Source: Microbacterium sp. M28
GTDB lineage: Bacteria; Actinomycetota; Actinomycetes; Actinomycetales; Microbacteriaceae
Direction: 5' to 3'
Length of the DNA: 64,000 nt
Assembly (NCBI RefSeq): GCF_025836995.1
Contig: NZ_CP107546.1
Span: forward strand, 2,418,001 to 2,482,000
Shown: positions 35,959 through 46,282 of the stretch, piece after piece
How positions within the stretch are numbered: the first letter of the stretch is position 1
Layout: every line of letters starts with the position of its first letter
Program-made: the position numbers and the translations under genes
Notes under the pieces: generated by a model
Told to the model about the DNA's origin: nothing
The model's database searches: none
The model's input: the letters and a program-made list of their open reading frames with translations, nothing else

Positions 35959-37313
35959 GCCGCCGTCCCCGCGATGTCGCGTTCACGCAGCCGGTAGCGC
36001 GCGAGCACGACGAGGCTCAGCGCCATCAGAGCTGCGGGCAGGATGCTGAACGCGACGGCGATGCCATCGACGGCCGCGGCGGGTTGGTCCATCGCCACGC
36101 CCGCCGTGGACTCGAGGTAGCCGGTGGTCGCGAGCACGACCGAGAGCACGGCTGCCCCGAGGGCCATCCCCGTCGTCTCCCCCGCCGTCCAGACCCCGCT
36201 GAACACGCCTGACCGATTCGTCCCGGAGTGCGCGGAGCGATCGTGCGCGATGACGTCGGGCAGCATGGCCATCGGCAGCGTCTGCATGCCGGCGTACGCC
36301 GCGCCGGCGAGCGCCACCGGGGCGAGGATCCACCAGCCGGGCACCCAGATCATCACCACGAGTGCGAGGGTCGAGAGCAGGAAGATCAGACTCGCCATCC
36401 GAAAAGCGCGTTCCTTGCCCACGCGATCGGCGATGCCCTTCCAGACCGGAGCCATCAGCAGCGCGGGGGCGATCAGCGACGCGAACAGCGGCGTGACGGC
36501 TCCCTCGTCCTGGAGGATCCACCGCGCGACGTACTGGGCCGATGCCAGCATCAGACCGGTCGCGAGCCCCTGCAGCATGAACGCCGACAGCAGCGCCCGG
36601 AACGGCTGGCTCTCGCGGAGCACGCGGATGCCGGCGCGATAGTGCGCGCCGATCGACATGCCGGCGACGACCGGAAGCGGTGGCCGCTGCGGCGCCACGG
36701 ATGCCGACACCAGCATCCCGACGGCCAGGACGACGCCCGCGACCAGCGCCATCACGAGGTACCCGCGTAGCGGATCGTCCGGGAACAGACCGCGCAGCTC
36801 TGGTCCACCGGCGCCGAACAGCAGGATCGCGGTGGTCAGCACCACCACGCGCCAGGTGAGCAGCCTGGTGCGTTCGTGGTAGCTGTCGGTGAGTTCGGCC
36901 GGCAGGGCGATGTACGGAACCTGGAACAGGCTGAAGCACGTCGCCGCGAGCATGAAGGCGATCAGCACCCACACTCCGGACGTGACCGGCCCGAGCCCGC
37001 CGGGGACCGCGAACGTGAGCACGAACGCGATCGGCAGGCCGATACCCCCGAGGATCATGAATCGACGTCGCGACCCGGCCTGCGCGTAGGAGCGGTCGCT
37101 GAGTCCGCCGATCACCGGGTCGATCAGGACGTCCCAGGCCTTCGCAGCCGTGACGATCGCGCCGGCTGCGAGCGCCGTGACGCCGAGCGAATCGGTGAGG
37201 TAGTAGACGAGGACGAGCCCCGGCAACGTGGCGAAACCGCCGGTGCCGAGCGAGCCGATCGCGTAGCGGGCGACCTGGCTCCTGGTCAGCGCCGAACTCC
37301 CCGGTGAATCCAT
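35955..37313 (-). CDS. MFS transporter, glycoside-pentoside-hexuronide cation symporter type
   Basis: This 452-residue protein has about 12 predicted membrane helices. It shows the GPH-type signature around the second and third helices: KAWDVLIDPVIGGLSDRS and GSRRRFMILGGIGLPIAF. The PYIALPAELTDSYHERTRL segment near residue 135 is also typical of this group, whose members carry sugars or small organic acids with cations. It is the first gene of a two-gene operon with the S1P-lyase-like PLP enzyme, so the physiological cargo may be unusual for the family, for example a long-chain base or an amino compound. The start is 112 bases from the guaB stop region. Confidence 0.88.
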   Translation of the reverse strand: MDSPGSSALTRSQVARYAIGSLGTGGFATLPGLVLVYYLTDSLGVTALAAGAIVTAAKAWDVLIDPVIGGLSDRSYAQAGSRRRFMILGGIGLPIAFVLTFAVPGGLGPVTSGVWVLIAFMLAATCFSLFQVPYIALPAELTDSYHERTRLLTWRVVVLTTAILLFGAGGPELRGLFPDDPLRGYLVMALVAGVVLAVGMLVSASVAPQRPPLPVVAGMSIGAHYRAGIRVLRESQPFRALLSAFMLQGLATGLMLASAQYVARWILQDEGAVTPLFASLIAPALLMAPVWKGIADRVGKERAFRMASLIFLLSTLALVVMIWVPGWWILAPVALAGAAYAGMQTLPMAMLPDVIAHDRSAHSGTNRSGVFSGVWTAGETTGMALGAAVLSVVLATTGYLESTAGVAMDQPAAAVDGIAVAFSILPAALMALSLVVLARYRLRERDIAGTAA

Positions 37314-37392
37314 GCGCTCACTCTAGTGGCGCCCGTGAGACGGTCGCTCGACGCCGTTGCGACGCGTTCGTGCGGACCACCTCGACAGACGG

Positions 37393-37420
37393 ACGGCCGG
37401 ATGCCGAGGCATCCGGCCGT
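37393..37420 (-). terminator. Terminator of guaB built on the GGATGCC word
   Basis: The arms 37393-37405 and 37408-37420 pair perfectly over 13 bp with GA between; the core is CCGGATGCC-GA-GGCATCCGG. It lies six bases past the guaB stop. Confidence 0.85.
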
Positions 37421-37425
37421 TCGGG

Positions 37426-38979
<1,554 letters not shown>

Positions 38980-39039
38980 AGCGCCGCCGACTCGCGTACT
39001 ATTCCCGCGCGCGAGCGCGGATCGTGAGCAGATCGTGCA

Positions 39040-39069
39040 TTGGCTGAAACAGAATCGACACACTACGCT
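39040..39069 (+). promoter_or_regulatory. Candidate promoter of the liv operon
   Basis: TTGGCT (39040-39045) and TACGCT (39064-39069) are separated by 18 bases and lie about 67 bases before the livH start. Apart from these and the guaB -10 box, nothing further was recognised in the 207-base divergent region. Confidence 0.45.
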
Positions 39070-39135
39070 CATACCGTCGTACATCAGGGCCGATGAACAA
39101 CTCCGTCTTGGCCTGTGTACTGGACGGGAGGTTCT

Positions 39136-40488
39136 GTGAGTCCGATGATCTCGGCGAAGCGGAGCGGAATCCGATGGGCGATCGCCCTGGTCGGGACGCT
39201 CCTCGCTTTCGCCTTCCTGGCGCTCCAGCCGCCGTCACCCGCCTCAGCAGAGGAGACCGACGACGGCCAGGAGATCACCGACTTCTATCTCGCCGGAGTC
39301 ATCACGTTCGACGACGATCCCGTCGCCGACGTCACGATGTCCGTCGAGGGCGAGGGCTTCGAAGCCGACACCGAGACGGATGCCGAGGGCAAATGGCGTC
39401 TCTACGTCCCCGAGGCCGCGACTTACACGCTCACCGTCGATGAGGACTCGCTCCCCGACGGCGTGATCGTGGACGCGACGCAGCTGCCGGAGGGCATGCA
39501 GCCGATCTCCGGCACGACGGCGTCGTTCGAGGTCGAGTTCGGACTCACCGGGACGAAGATCGTCAACCTGTTCCTCGGCGAGGGCGTCCGCGAGACGACG
39601 TCGTTCCTGGACCAGTTGCTGTCCAGGACTGTCGGCGGGCTGAACTTCGGCCTGCTGCTCGGACTCGCCTCGATGGGCGCCGCGCTCATCTACGGCACGA
39701 CGAAGCTGTCGAACTTCGCGCACGGCGAGATGGTCACCTGGGGTGCGGTCGTCGCGCTGCTGGTCAGCTCGTTCTGGCAGCTGCCGATGTGGCTCGGCAT
39801 CATCGCCGCCATCATCGCCGGCGGCCTGCTCGGGTGGGGTCTGGATGCCGGTCTCTGGCGTCCGCTGCGGCGCCGTGGACTCGGCGTGGTGCAGCTCATG
39901 ATCGTCAGCATCGGCCTCTCCCTGGCGTTGCGCTACGCGCTGCAGTTCATGATCGGCGGCGGCACGTATCAGCTGCCGGGGTCCAGCCCGACTCCGATCA
40001 AGCTCGGCCCGATCTCGCTGTCGTACATCGACATGATCGGCATGGGTGTCAGCCTGCTCGTCATCCTCGGCGTCGCGTTCTTCCTGACGCGCACGAGGGT
40101 CGGCAAGGCCACCCGGGCGATCTCCGACAACCCGCAGCTGGCTGCTGCATCCGGCATCGACGTCGACAAGGTCATCCGCATCGTGTGGATCCTCGCCGGC
40201 GTCCTCGCCGCGATCTCCGGCATCCTGTGGGCGTACTTCCGCCCTGGCGTGAAGTGGGACATGGGCATGCAGATGCTGCTGCTCATCTTCTGCGCCATCA
40301 CGCTCGGCGGCCTCGGCTCGGCCATCGGCGCGCTGATCGGCTCGATCATCGTCGGTCTCGCCGTCGAGGTGTCGACCCTGTTCGGCGTCCCGAGCGACCT
40401 CAAGTACGCCAGCGCCCTCGTCGCGCTGATCGTGATCCTGCTGGTACGGCCCCAGGGCCTGCTCGGCCGCAAGGAAAGGTTGGGCTGA
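39136..40488 (+). CDS. livH: Branched-chain amino acid ABC permease LivH with an N-terminal exported domain
   Basis: This 450-residue fusion begins with a signal-like helix (about 10-38, ending PASAEE). An extracytoplasmic beta-sandwich of roughly 100 residues resembles carboxypeptidase-regulatory/CNA-B-like domains (VITFDDDPVADVTMSVEGEG, DAEGKWRLYVPEAATYTLTV). The LivH permease body follows from about residue 155, with LGLASMGAALIYGTTKLSNFAHGEMVTWGAVVALL and LGGLGSAIGALIGSIIVGLA. LivH proteins are usually about 290-310 residues, so the first 150 residues are an addition. GGGAGG lies four bases before the GTG at 39136; the ATG at 39145 is the alternative. It is first in livHMGF. Confidence 0.93.
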   Translation: MSPMISAKRSGIRWAIALVGTLLAFAFLALQPPSPASAEETDDGQEITDFYLAGVITFDDDPVADVTMSVEGEGFEADTETDAEGKWRLYVPEAATYTLTVDEDSLPDGVIVDATQLPEGMQPISGTTASFEVEFGLTGTKIVNLFLGEGVRETTSFLDQLLSRTVGGLNFGLLLGLASMGAALIYGTTKLSNFAHGEMVTWGAVVALLVSSFWQLPMWLGIIAAIIAGGLLGWGLDAGLWRPLRRRGLGVVQLMIVSIGLSLALRYALQFMIGGGTYQLPGSSPTPIKLGPISLSYIDMIGMGVSLLVILGVAFFLTRTRVGKATRAISDNPQLAAASGIDVDKVIRIVWILAGVLAAISGILWAYFRPGVKWDMGMQMLLLIFCAITLGGLGSAIGALIGSIIVGLAVEVSTLFGVPSDLKYASALVALIVILLVRPQGLLGRKERLG

Positions 40489-40491
40489 CGC

Positions 40492-41469
40492 ATGGACTTC
40501 GGCAACATCCTCGGCAACACCGCCGCATATCTCTTCAGCCCGACCACGATGGCCTACGCGTTGGCGGCGACCGGTCTGGCCGTGCACTTCGGCTACACCG
40601 GCCTGCTGAACTTCGGCATGGCGGCCTTCATGGCGGTCGGCGGCTACGGCTACGCGATCTCGGTGCTCAGCTTCGGCCTCCCGTGGTGGATCGGCATGCT
40701 GATCGGCCTCATCGCCGGCGCGGGCTTCGCGTTGATCCTCGGCATCCCGACACTGCGCCTTCGTGCCGACTACCTCGCCATCGCGACGATCGCGGCGGCG
40801 GAGGTCGTGCGACTGCTGTTCCTCACCGAGCTGTTCAAGAAGTGGACGAACTCGGCCGGTGGCCTGTCGGGCTACCATCAGAGCTTCCGCGACATCAACC
40901 CGTTCCCGCCCGGGACCTACGGCTTCGGCCCGTGGACCTACAACGCGAACGACCTGTGGGTGCGCGTGTTCGGACTCATCATGCTCACGATCGCCGTGCT
41001 CTTCGTCTGGGCCCTCATGCGCAGTCCGTGGGGCCGCGTGCTCAAGGGCATCCGCGAGGACGAGGACGCAGTGCGCTCGCTCGGCAAGAACGTGTTCGCG
41101 TACAAGATGCAGGCGCTCGTCGTCGGCGGCGTGCTCGGTGCGCTCGGCGGCATCGTGTTCGTCCTGCCGTCGGCCGTGATCCCCGGCAGCTACTCGACGT
41201 CGCTGACGTTCTTCCTGTGGACCATCCTGCTCCTCGGGGGAGCTGCGACCGTTCTCGGCCCGACTCTCGGCGCCGTGCTGTTCTGGGTCGTCTTCGCGTT
41301 CCTCGGCAGCCTGCTGCCCGCGATGGCGGACGCCGGCCTGCTGCCGATGACCGCGGCCCAGGCGGACATGGTGCGCTACATCCTGATCGGCGTCGTGCTG
41401 ATGCTGATCGTGATCTTCCGGCCGCAGGGCATCCTCGGAAACAAGAGGGAGATGACCTTTGTCAAGTGA
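40492..41469 (+). CDS. livM: Branched-chain amino acid ABC permease LivM
   Basis: This 325-residue membrane permease is the partner of LivH. It has the family segments GYTGLLNFGMAAFMAVGGYGYAI, LRADYLAIATIAAAEVVRLL and SPWGRVLKGIREDEDAVRSLGKNVFAYKMQALVVGGVLGALGG, the last containing the ATPase-contact loop. About eight to nine helices are predicted. It starts three bases after the livH stop and overlaps the following ATPase gene by 11 bases. Confidence 0.95.
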   Translation: MDFGNILGNTAAYLFSPTTMAYALAATGLAVHFGYTGLLNFGMAAFMAVGGYGYAISVLSFGLPWWIGMLIGLIAGAGFALILGIPTLRLRADYLAIATIAAAEVVRLLFLTELFKKWTNSAGGLSGYHQSFRDINPFPPGTYGFGPWTYNANDLWVRVFGLIMLTIAVLFVWALMRSPWGRVLKGIREDEDAVRSLGKNVFAYKMQALVVGGVLGALGGIVFVLPSAVIPGSYSTSLTFFLWTILLLGGAATVLGPTLGAVLFWVVFAFLGSLLPAMADAGLLPMTAAQADMVRYILIGVVLMLIVIFRPQGILGNKREMTFVK

Positions 41470-42466
41470 ATCCACCCCTACCGGCCCGGCTCCGGCCGCG
41501 CCGCGGGCGAAGACGACCGGCCTCGCCAAGGGTCCAGCGGCTCCCGGCGTCGCCAAGGTCGACCCCATCCTCGTCGCGGACAGCGTGACGCGCCGCTTCG
41601 GCGGCCTGACCGCGGTCGACGTCGACCACCTCGAGATCCCGCGCGGCGCCATCACCGCGCTCATCGGTCCGAACGGTGCAGGCAAGACGACTCTGTTCAA
41701 CCTGCTCTGCGGGTTCGACAGGCCCAACTCCGGAACGTGGTCGTTCGACGGCAAGAACCTGTCGGGTGTTCCCTCGTTCAAGGTCGCCCAGATGGGTCAG
41801 GTGCGCACGTTCCAGCTGACCAAGTCGCTGTCGCTGCTGACCGTCCTGGAGAACATGAAGCTCGGCGCCCCGCATCAGCGCGGCGAGGGCTTCTGGGCCG
41901 GCCTGTTCCCGTTCCTCTGGCGCGATCAGGAGGCGCAGATCGAGGAGCGGGCGCGTGAGCTGCTCGCCCGATTCAAGCTGGACGCCAAGGAGAAGGACTT
42001 CGCCGCTTCGCTGTCCGGCGGTCAGCGCAAGCTCCTCGAGATGGCTCGTGCGCTGATGAGCGATCCGACCCTGGTGATGCTCGACGAACCGATGGCCGGC
42101 GTCAACCCGGCGCTCACGCAGTCTCTCCTGGAGCACATCCTCAGCCTGAAGGACCTCGGCATGACCGTGCTGTTCGTCGAGCACGACATGCACATGGTCC
42201 GCCACATCGCCGACTGGGTGGTCGTCATGGCCGAGGGCCGCGTCGTGGCGGAGGGCCCGCCCGAGCAGGTCATGGAGGACCCGGCCGTCGTGGATGCCTA
42301 TCTCGGCGCCCACCAGGATGTCGACCTCGGTGCCGTCACCGGCCGCATCCCCGTCGTGGCGGATGCCGCGGCGACCCGCCTGCGGGCGCAGATCGAAGCG
42401 GAGGCCGAAGCCGAGCTGGAAGCCGATTTCGCCGCATCCGACGATCCCAAGGAGGAGAAGCCATGA
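41459..42466 (+). CDS. livG: Branched-chain amino acid ABC ATPase LivG
   Basis: This 335-residue ATPase has Walker A GPNGAGKTT, the Q-loop region GQVRTFQLTKSLSLLTVLEN, signature LSGGQRKLLEMARAL and Walker B LVMLDEPMAGVNP. A C-terminal tail of about 50 residues rich in Glu and Ala follows the ATPase core. The only in-frame start before Walker A that also has a ribosome binding site (AGGGAG, eight bases upstream) is TTG at 41459, which lies inside the end of livM. This rare start and the overlap suggest translational coupling and lower translation than livM. Confidence 0.94.
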   Translation: MSSESTPTGPAPAAPRAKTTGLAKGPAAPGVAKVDPILVADSVTRRFGGLTAVDVDHLEIPRGAITALIGPNGAGKTTLFNLLCGFDRPNSGTWSFDGKNLSGVPSFKVAQMGQVRTFQLTKSLSLLTVLENMKLGAPHQRGEGFWAGLFPFLWRDQEAQIEERARELLARFKLDAKEKDFAASLSGGQRKLLEMARALMSDPTLVMLDEPMAGVNPALTQSLLEHILSLKDLGMTVLFVEHDMHMVRHIADWVVVMAEGRVVAEGPPEQVMEDPAVVDAYLGAHQDVDLGAVTGRIPVVADAAATRLRAQIEAEAEAELEADFAASDDPKEEKP

Positions 42467-43263
42467 CCGGCGAAGACAACCGCGACGTCTCATCGACCGG
42501 CTCGGGACAGGCGACGCCCGACGTCCACGCACGCGGGGACGTCGTCGTCGAGCTGAAGGACGTGCACGCCGGATACCTTCCCGGCGTGAACATCCTCAAC
42601 GGCGCGAATCTCGTCGCCCGCAAGGGCGAGCTCATCGGCATCATCGGCCCGAACGGTGCCGGAAAGTCGACGCTGCTCAAGGCGATCTTCGGCATGGTGC
42701 AGATCCGCGGGGGCGACGTCACCGTCAACGGCGAGAGCATCGTCGGCTTGAAGGCCGACAAACTCGTCGCCCGGGGCGTCGGGTTCGTGCCACAGACGAA
42801 CAACGTGTTCCCGTCGCTGACGATCGAGGAGAATCTGCAGATGGGGCTCTACCAGAACCCCAAGATCTTCGCGGCCCGCCTGGAGTTCGTCACCGGAATC
42901 TTCGCCGAACTCGGCAAGCGCCTCAAGCAGCGCGCCGGTTCCCTGTCCGGCGGTGAGCGTCAGATGGTCGCGATGTCCCGCGCGCTCATGATGGACCCCG
43001 CCGTGCTGCTGCTCGACGAGCCGTCGGCCGGGCTGTCGCCGGTTCGTCAGGACGATGCGTTCATCCGCGTCTCGGACATCAACAAGGCAGGCGTGACGAC
43101 GATCATGGTCGAGCAGAACGCGCGCCGCTGCCTGCAGATCTGCGACCGCGGCTACGTGCTCGACCAGGGGCGCGACGCGTACGAGGGATCAGGACGCGAC
43201 CTGCTCAACGACCCCAAGGTCATCGGCCTCTACCTCGGCACGCTGGGCACGGACGCCGCGTAG
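42463..43263 (+). CDS. livF: Branched-chain amino acid ABC ATPase LivF
   Basis: This 266-residue ATPase is the second nucleotide-binding subunit of the importer. It shows Walker A GPNGAGKST, FVPQTNNVFPSLTIEENLQM around the Q-loop, signature LSGGERQMVAMSRAL, and Walker B VLLLDEPSAGLSP. It overlaps livG by four bases (ATGA) and is the last gene of livHMGF. A palindrome and then a very strong terminator follow. Confidence 0.95.
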   Translation: MTGEDNRDVSSTGSGQATPDVHARGDVVVELKDVHAGYLPGVNILNGANLVARKGELIGIIGPNGAGKSTLLKAIFGMVQIRGGDVTVNGESIVGLKADKLVARGVGFVPQTNNVFPSLTIEENLQMGLYQNPKIFAARLEFVTGIFAELGKRLKQRAGSLSGGERQMVAMSRALMMDPAVLLLDEPSAGLSPVRQDDAFIRVSDINKAGVTTIMVEQNARRCLQICDRGYVLDQGRDAYEGSGRDLLNDPKVIGLYLGTLGTDAA

Positions 43264-43294
43264 GTCGAGCGCCGCGTCCCGGGCGGGCAGGTAG

Positions 43295-43335
43295 CGCAAA
43301 TCGTCGCCTCGCCACGCGCGAGGTGACCACACGCG
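43295..43335. repeat. Imperfect palindrome (element D)
   Basis: Arms 43295-43311 and 43319-43335 pair at 12 of 17 positions around a 7-base loop; the innermost five pairs are perfect. It lies between livF and the strong terminator at 43371. It is the weakest of the palindromes reported for this window. Confidence 0.4.
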
Positions 43336-43370
43336 ACCCCTCCCGCACCGCGCGACACCGACCTTGGCGC

Positions 43371-43414
43371 ACGAAAAGGGCTCCGGATGCCGAGGCATCC
43401 GGAGCCCTTTTCGT
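43371..43414. terminator. Bidirectional terminator with a perfect 21-bp stem
   Basis: Arms 43371-43391 and 43394-43414 are perfectly complementary with GA between. The core is again GGATGCC-GA-GGCATCC, flanked by GGAGCCCTTTTCGT. The outer A/T runs provide a T tract for both strands, fitting the convergent livF and livK genes. Confidence 0.93.
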
Positions 43415-43421
43415 ATGCGTC

Positions 43422-44678
43422 TTACTTCAGACGGGTCTGCACGTTCTCGGCGTCGTACTCGTAGACGCCGATGTCAGCGCCCTTCGGGTCGTTGTTCTCG
43501 TCGAACGTGACCTTGCCCGAGTAGCCGTCGTAGTCCGGCGTGCCGCCGGCGTTGATGATCTCGGCGCAGTCGGCGAAGCTCGTGCACGGCTCGCCCTCGC
43601 CCTCGCCACCGGACACCGTGCGCATCGCTCCCGCGATGTCGGCGCCTTCGACGGAAACCGCGTACAGGGCCGACAGCGCGATGAGCGTCGCGGCGTCGTA
43701 CGCCTCAGCGGAGTAGGTCAGCGCGTCGATGGGCTCGTTGCCACCGGCGGTCCAGACCTCGTTGAGCTGGTCGATGAAGTCGTCAGGCAGCTCGGCGCCG
43801 GCACGGGTGCCCTTCGACCCCTCGAGGCTGACGGGAAGGTCCGGCCAGTCCTTGAGGTTGCCGTCGACCAGGTACAGTGCACCGGTGTCGATGCCCGCAT
43901 TGCCCAGCAGCGGCGCGATGGTCGCGAACTGGTCGTACGAGACGACGGCGACCGCGTCTGGCTTCTCGGCGGCGATCGTCTGCACCTGAGCGTTGAACTG
44001 GCCATCGCCCTGGTTGTAGGACGCCTCGGCGACGACCTCGCCACCGGTGCCCTCGAACGTCGTCTTGATGGCCTCGAACAGGCCCGTGCCGTACGGGTCG
44101 TTCTGGTAGATGATGCCGAGCGTCTTGTGCCCGTCCTCGGCGATCTGGTTGCCCAGGACCTCGCCCTGGAGCAGGTCGCTCGGCGCGGTGCGGAAGTAGA
44201 GGTCGTTGATGCCCGAGAAGTCCGGCGACGTGTTCGACGGCGAGACCGTGAGGATGCCCGCACCGGCGTTGCCGTCGAGGATCAGCTTCGTCACGCTCGA
44301 GGACGCGGCACCGACCATGGCCGTGATGCCCGCGCTCTGGAGGTTCGTGATCGAGGTCTCGTACGCCTTGTTGTCCAGGTCGCCCTCGTCTTCGCTGACG
44401 AGCTCCACCTGGATGCCTGCATCCGCTTCGTTGATCTGCTCGACGGCGAGCTGGACGCCCGCCTCCATGGGAGCGCCGAGGAAGGCCAGCGTTCCCGTCG
44501 CGGGCAGGAGCGAGCCCAGCGTCAGCGACAGATCGACGTTCTCGGGACGCTCGTTCGTCGCCTCAGACGACTCGGGGGCGGGTGTGGGTGTGCTGCACCC
44601 CGCCATGACCAGCGCCGACGCTCCCAGCAGTGCGATTCCTGCCAGCAGCTTGGGGCGCGAACCCTGCAAACCGTTCAT
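43422..44678 (-). CDS. livK: Branched-chain amino acid type substrate-binding lipoprotein
   Basis: This 418-residue periplasmic-binding-fold lipoprotein (Leu/Ile/Val-binding type, Peripla_BP_6) has a lipobox LVMAGC with the lipidated Cys near residue 27. Typical segments are GSLLPATGTLAFLGAPMEAGVQLAVEQIN, VGAASSSVTKLI, VSPSNTSPDFS and IGIIYQNDPYGTGLFEAI-like (LGIIYQNDPYGTGLFEA). It belongs to the livHMGF importer but is transcribed convergently, from its own promoter, opposite the operon. AAGGAG precedes the ATG. TAGTGT at 44735-44730 is a possible -10 box. The ligand could be amino acids, amides or urea-like compounds. Confidence 0.93.
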   Translation of the reverse strand: MNGLQGSRPKLLAGIALLGASALVMAGCSTPTPAPESSEATNERPENVDLSLTLGSLLPATGTLAFLGAPMEAGVQLAVEQINEADAGIQVELVSEDEGDLDNKAYETSITNLQSAGITAMVGAASSSVTKLILDGNAGAGILTVSPSNTSPDFSGINDLYFRTAPSDLLQGEVLGNQIAEDGHKTLGIIYQNDPYGTGLFEAIKTTFEGTGGEVVAEASYNQGDGQFNAQVQTIAAEKPDAVAVVSYDQFATIAPLLGNAGIDTGALYLVDGNLKDWPDLPVSLEGSKGTRAGAELPDDFIDQLNEVWTAGGNEPIDALTYSAEAYDAATLIALSALYAVSVEGADIAGAMRTVSGGEGEGEPCTSFADCAEIINAGGTPDYDGYSGKVTFDENNDPKGADIGVYEYDAENVQTRLK

Positions 44679-44812
44679 ATTGCTCCTTCGACAACAGCGA
44701 ACATGGCGGTACCACGTCCGGGTGCTCTAACACTATGACCGGGCCCGGCGCCTGCGGGTATCGGTGCGCTAACGATCTGATTTCGCGCAGATGACGACGC
44801 GGATGCCGCGGA

Positions 44813-45745
44813 TCAGACGAGTTCGGCCGCCGGCATTCGGCGGTGCCGCCGTGCGGCGAGGACGAGGTCGACCACGAAGACGGCAACCGCCGCCCAGACC
44901 AGGATGAAGCCGATCCAGCGCTCGGTCGGCATCGGTTCGTGCAGGAGGACCACGCCGATGAGGAACTGCATGATCGGGGTGATGAACTGGATCATCCCGA
45001 TCACGGTGAGATTGATGCGTCGTGCACCGGAGGCGAACAGCAGCAGGGGAACCGCGGTCGCGACGCCGGCGAAGGACAGCAGGAGCGTGTGCCAGACGCC
45101 GTTGTTCCCGATCGTGATGCCGGTGGTCGCGCCGACCGCGATCAACTGGACGACCGCGATGGGGATGAGCCAGAACGATTCGACGGTCAGCCCGCTGACG
45201 GCATCCACCGACGGACCGATCTTCTTCTTGATCAGACCGTAGACGCCGAACGAGAGCGTGAGCGTCAGCGCGATCCACGGGACCGTGCCGTACCCCACGA
45301 TGATCACGACGACCGCGAGCGCGGCGATGCCGACCGCTGCCCACTGCAGCCGGCGCATCCGCTCGTGCAGGACGAACACTCCCAGCAGCACCGTCGTGAT
45401 CGGGTTGATGAAGTACCCCAGGGCGGTTTCGACCACCTTGTCGTCGAGCGTGCCGATGAGGAACGCCTGCCAGTTGACGTAGATGAGGACGCCGGCGAGC
45501 GCGGTGAGGCCGAGCAGGCGCGGCTGCCGGACGATGGCCAGGAGCCGCTGCCACCCCCGCGTGATCGCGAGCAGGATGACGCAGAACGCGAGCGAGAAGA
45601 GCACCCGCCAGGCGACGACCTCCCAGGGGCCGGTGGGCGCGAGCAGGAGGAAGTACAGCGGGAGGACGCCCCAGAGCAGGTACGCGCCGAGGGCGTACAA
45701 CGCCCCGGTGGTCTGCTCCGTGCGGGGCGGGGTCTTCGTGATCAC
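44813..45745 (-). CDS. rarD: EamA family transporter RarD
   Basis: This 310-residue protein of the drug/metabolite transporter superfamily has about ten predicted membrane helices in two EamA repeats. RarD signatures include GALYALGAYLLWGVLPLYFLLL, EVVAWRVLFSLAFC, VNWQAFLIGTLDDKVVETALGYFINPI and a second-repeat GMIQFITPIMQFLIGVVLLHEPM. The start is GTG at 45745. The cargo of RarD proteins is not established. The gene stands alone between livK and the groES terminator. Confidence 0.93.
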   Translation of the reverse strand: MITKTPPRTEQTTGALYALGAYLLWGVLPLYFLLLAPTGPWEVVAWRVLFSLAFCVILLAITRGWQRLLAIVRQPRLLGLTALAGVLIYVNWQAFLIGTLDDKVVETALGYFINPITTVLLGVFVLHERMRRLQWAAVGIAALAVVVIIVGYGTVPWIALTLTLSFGVYGLIKKKIGPSVDAVSGLTVESFWLIPIAVVQLIAVGATTGITIGNNGVWHTLLLSFAGVATAVPLLLFASGARRINLTVIGMIQFITPIMQFLIGVVLLHEPMPTERWIGFILVWAAVAVFVVDLVLAARRHRRMPAAELV

Positions 45746-45831
45746 TGATCCACCCTACGACCGGGCCCGGACGTCGGATGCCACGAGCTGCCACGTTGGC
45801 AGGAAACGGATCAGCCCTGGCCGGGGAAGCA

Positions 45832-45866
45832 CGAAGGCCCGGATGCGTGATGCATCCGGGCCTTCG
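45832..45866 (-). terminator. Terminator of groES
   Basis: Arms 45832-45846 and 45852-45866 pair perfectly over 15 bp (CGAAGGCCCGGATGC with its complement) around a 5-base loop. It is located 19 bases past the groES stop and again contains GGATGC...GCATCC. Confidence 0.88.
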
Positions 45867-45884
45867 AAGCGATGGTCGCTCAGA

Positions 45885-46181
45885 TCAGCGCACGACGACC
45901 GCGAGGACGTCGCGGGCCGACAGGACGAGGAACTCGTCTGCGCCGAACTTCACCTCGGTGCCGCCGTACTTGCTGTAGAGCACGCGGTCGCCGACGGCGA
46001 CGTCGAGCGGAACACGGTTGCCGTTGTCATCGATGCGGCCGGGGCCCACGGCCACGACCTCGCCCTCCTGGGGCTTCTCCTTGGCGGTGTCGGGGATGAC
46101 CAGTCCACTCGCGGTGGTCTGCTCGGCCTCGACCTGCTTGATGACGATGCGGTCCTCGAGCGGCTTGATGGAAACCGACAC
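45885..46181 (-). CDS. groES: Co-chaperonin GroES (Cpn10)
   Basis: This 98-residue co-chaperonin caps GroEL during protein folding. It contains [20 protein letters not shown] with the mobile loop, [20 protein letters not shown], and [24 protein letters not shown]. The start is GTG at 46181 with AGAGG seven bases upstream. The gene is followed at once by a terminator, so no groEL is cotranscribed; groEL must lie elsewhere. Two CIRCE operators upstream show heat-shock control by HrcA. Confidence 0.97.
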   Translation of the reverse strand: MSVSIKPLEDRIVIKQVEAEQTTASGLVIPDTAKEKPQEGEVVAVGPGRIDDNGNRVPLDVAVGDRVLYSKYGGTEVKFGADEFLVLSARDVLAVVVR

Positions 46182-46221
46182 GGTCTACCTCTTCTTTCTT
46201 GACGCTGACACGAAAGACTCG

Positions 46222-46248
46222 TTCGCACTCTCAACCCGAGAGTGCTAA
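46222..46248 (-). promoter_or_regulatory. CIRCE operator 1 (HrcA site) of groES
   Basis: On the minus strand TTAGCACTC, nine bases, then GAGTGCGAA. This matches the CIRCE consensus TTAGCACTC-N9-GAGTGCTAA with one mismatch. It lies just downstream of the -10 box, over the expected transcription start. Confidence 0.92.
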
Positions 46249-46252
46249 TGCC

Positions 46253-46282
46253 AGTGTATGACGTCGGCTGGCACTCACGCAA
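46253..46282 (-). promoter_or_regulatory. groES promoter
   Basis: On the minus strand TTGCGT (46282-46277) and TACACT (46258-46253) are separated by 18 bases. The -35 box lies in the spacer of CIRCE operator 2 and operator 1 follows the -10 box, so HrcA would cover both ends of the promoter. Confidence 0.65.

Noticed and set aside
39244-41781. Very long open frame on the minus strand opposite livH, livM and the start of livG
   Set aside because: Its translation is rich in His, Arg, Asp and Glu without any domain, and it lies fully antisense to well-supported genes. Such frames arise from high GC third positions.
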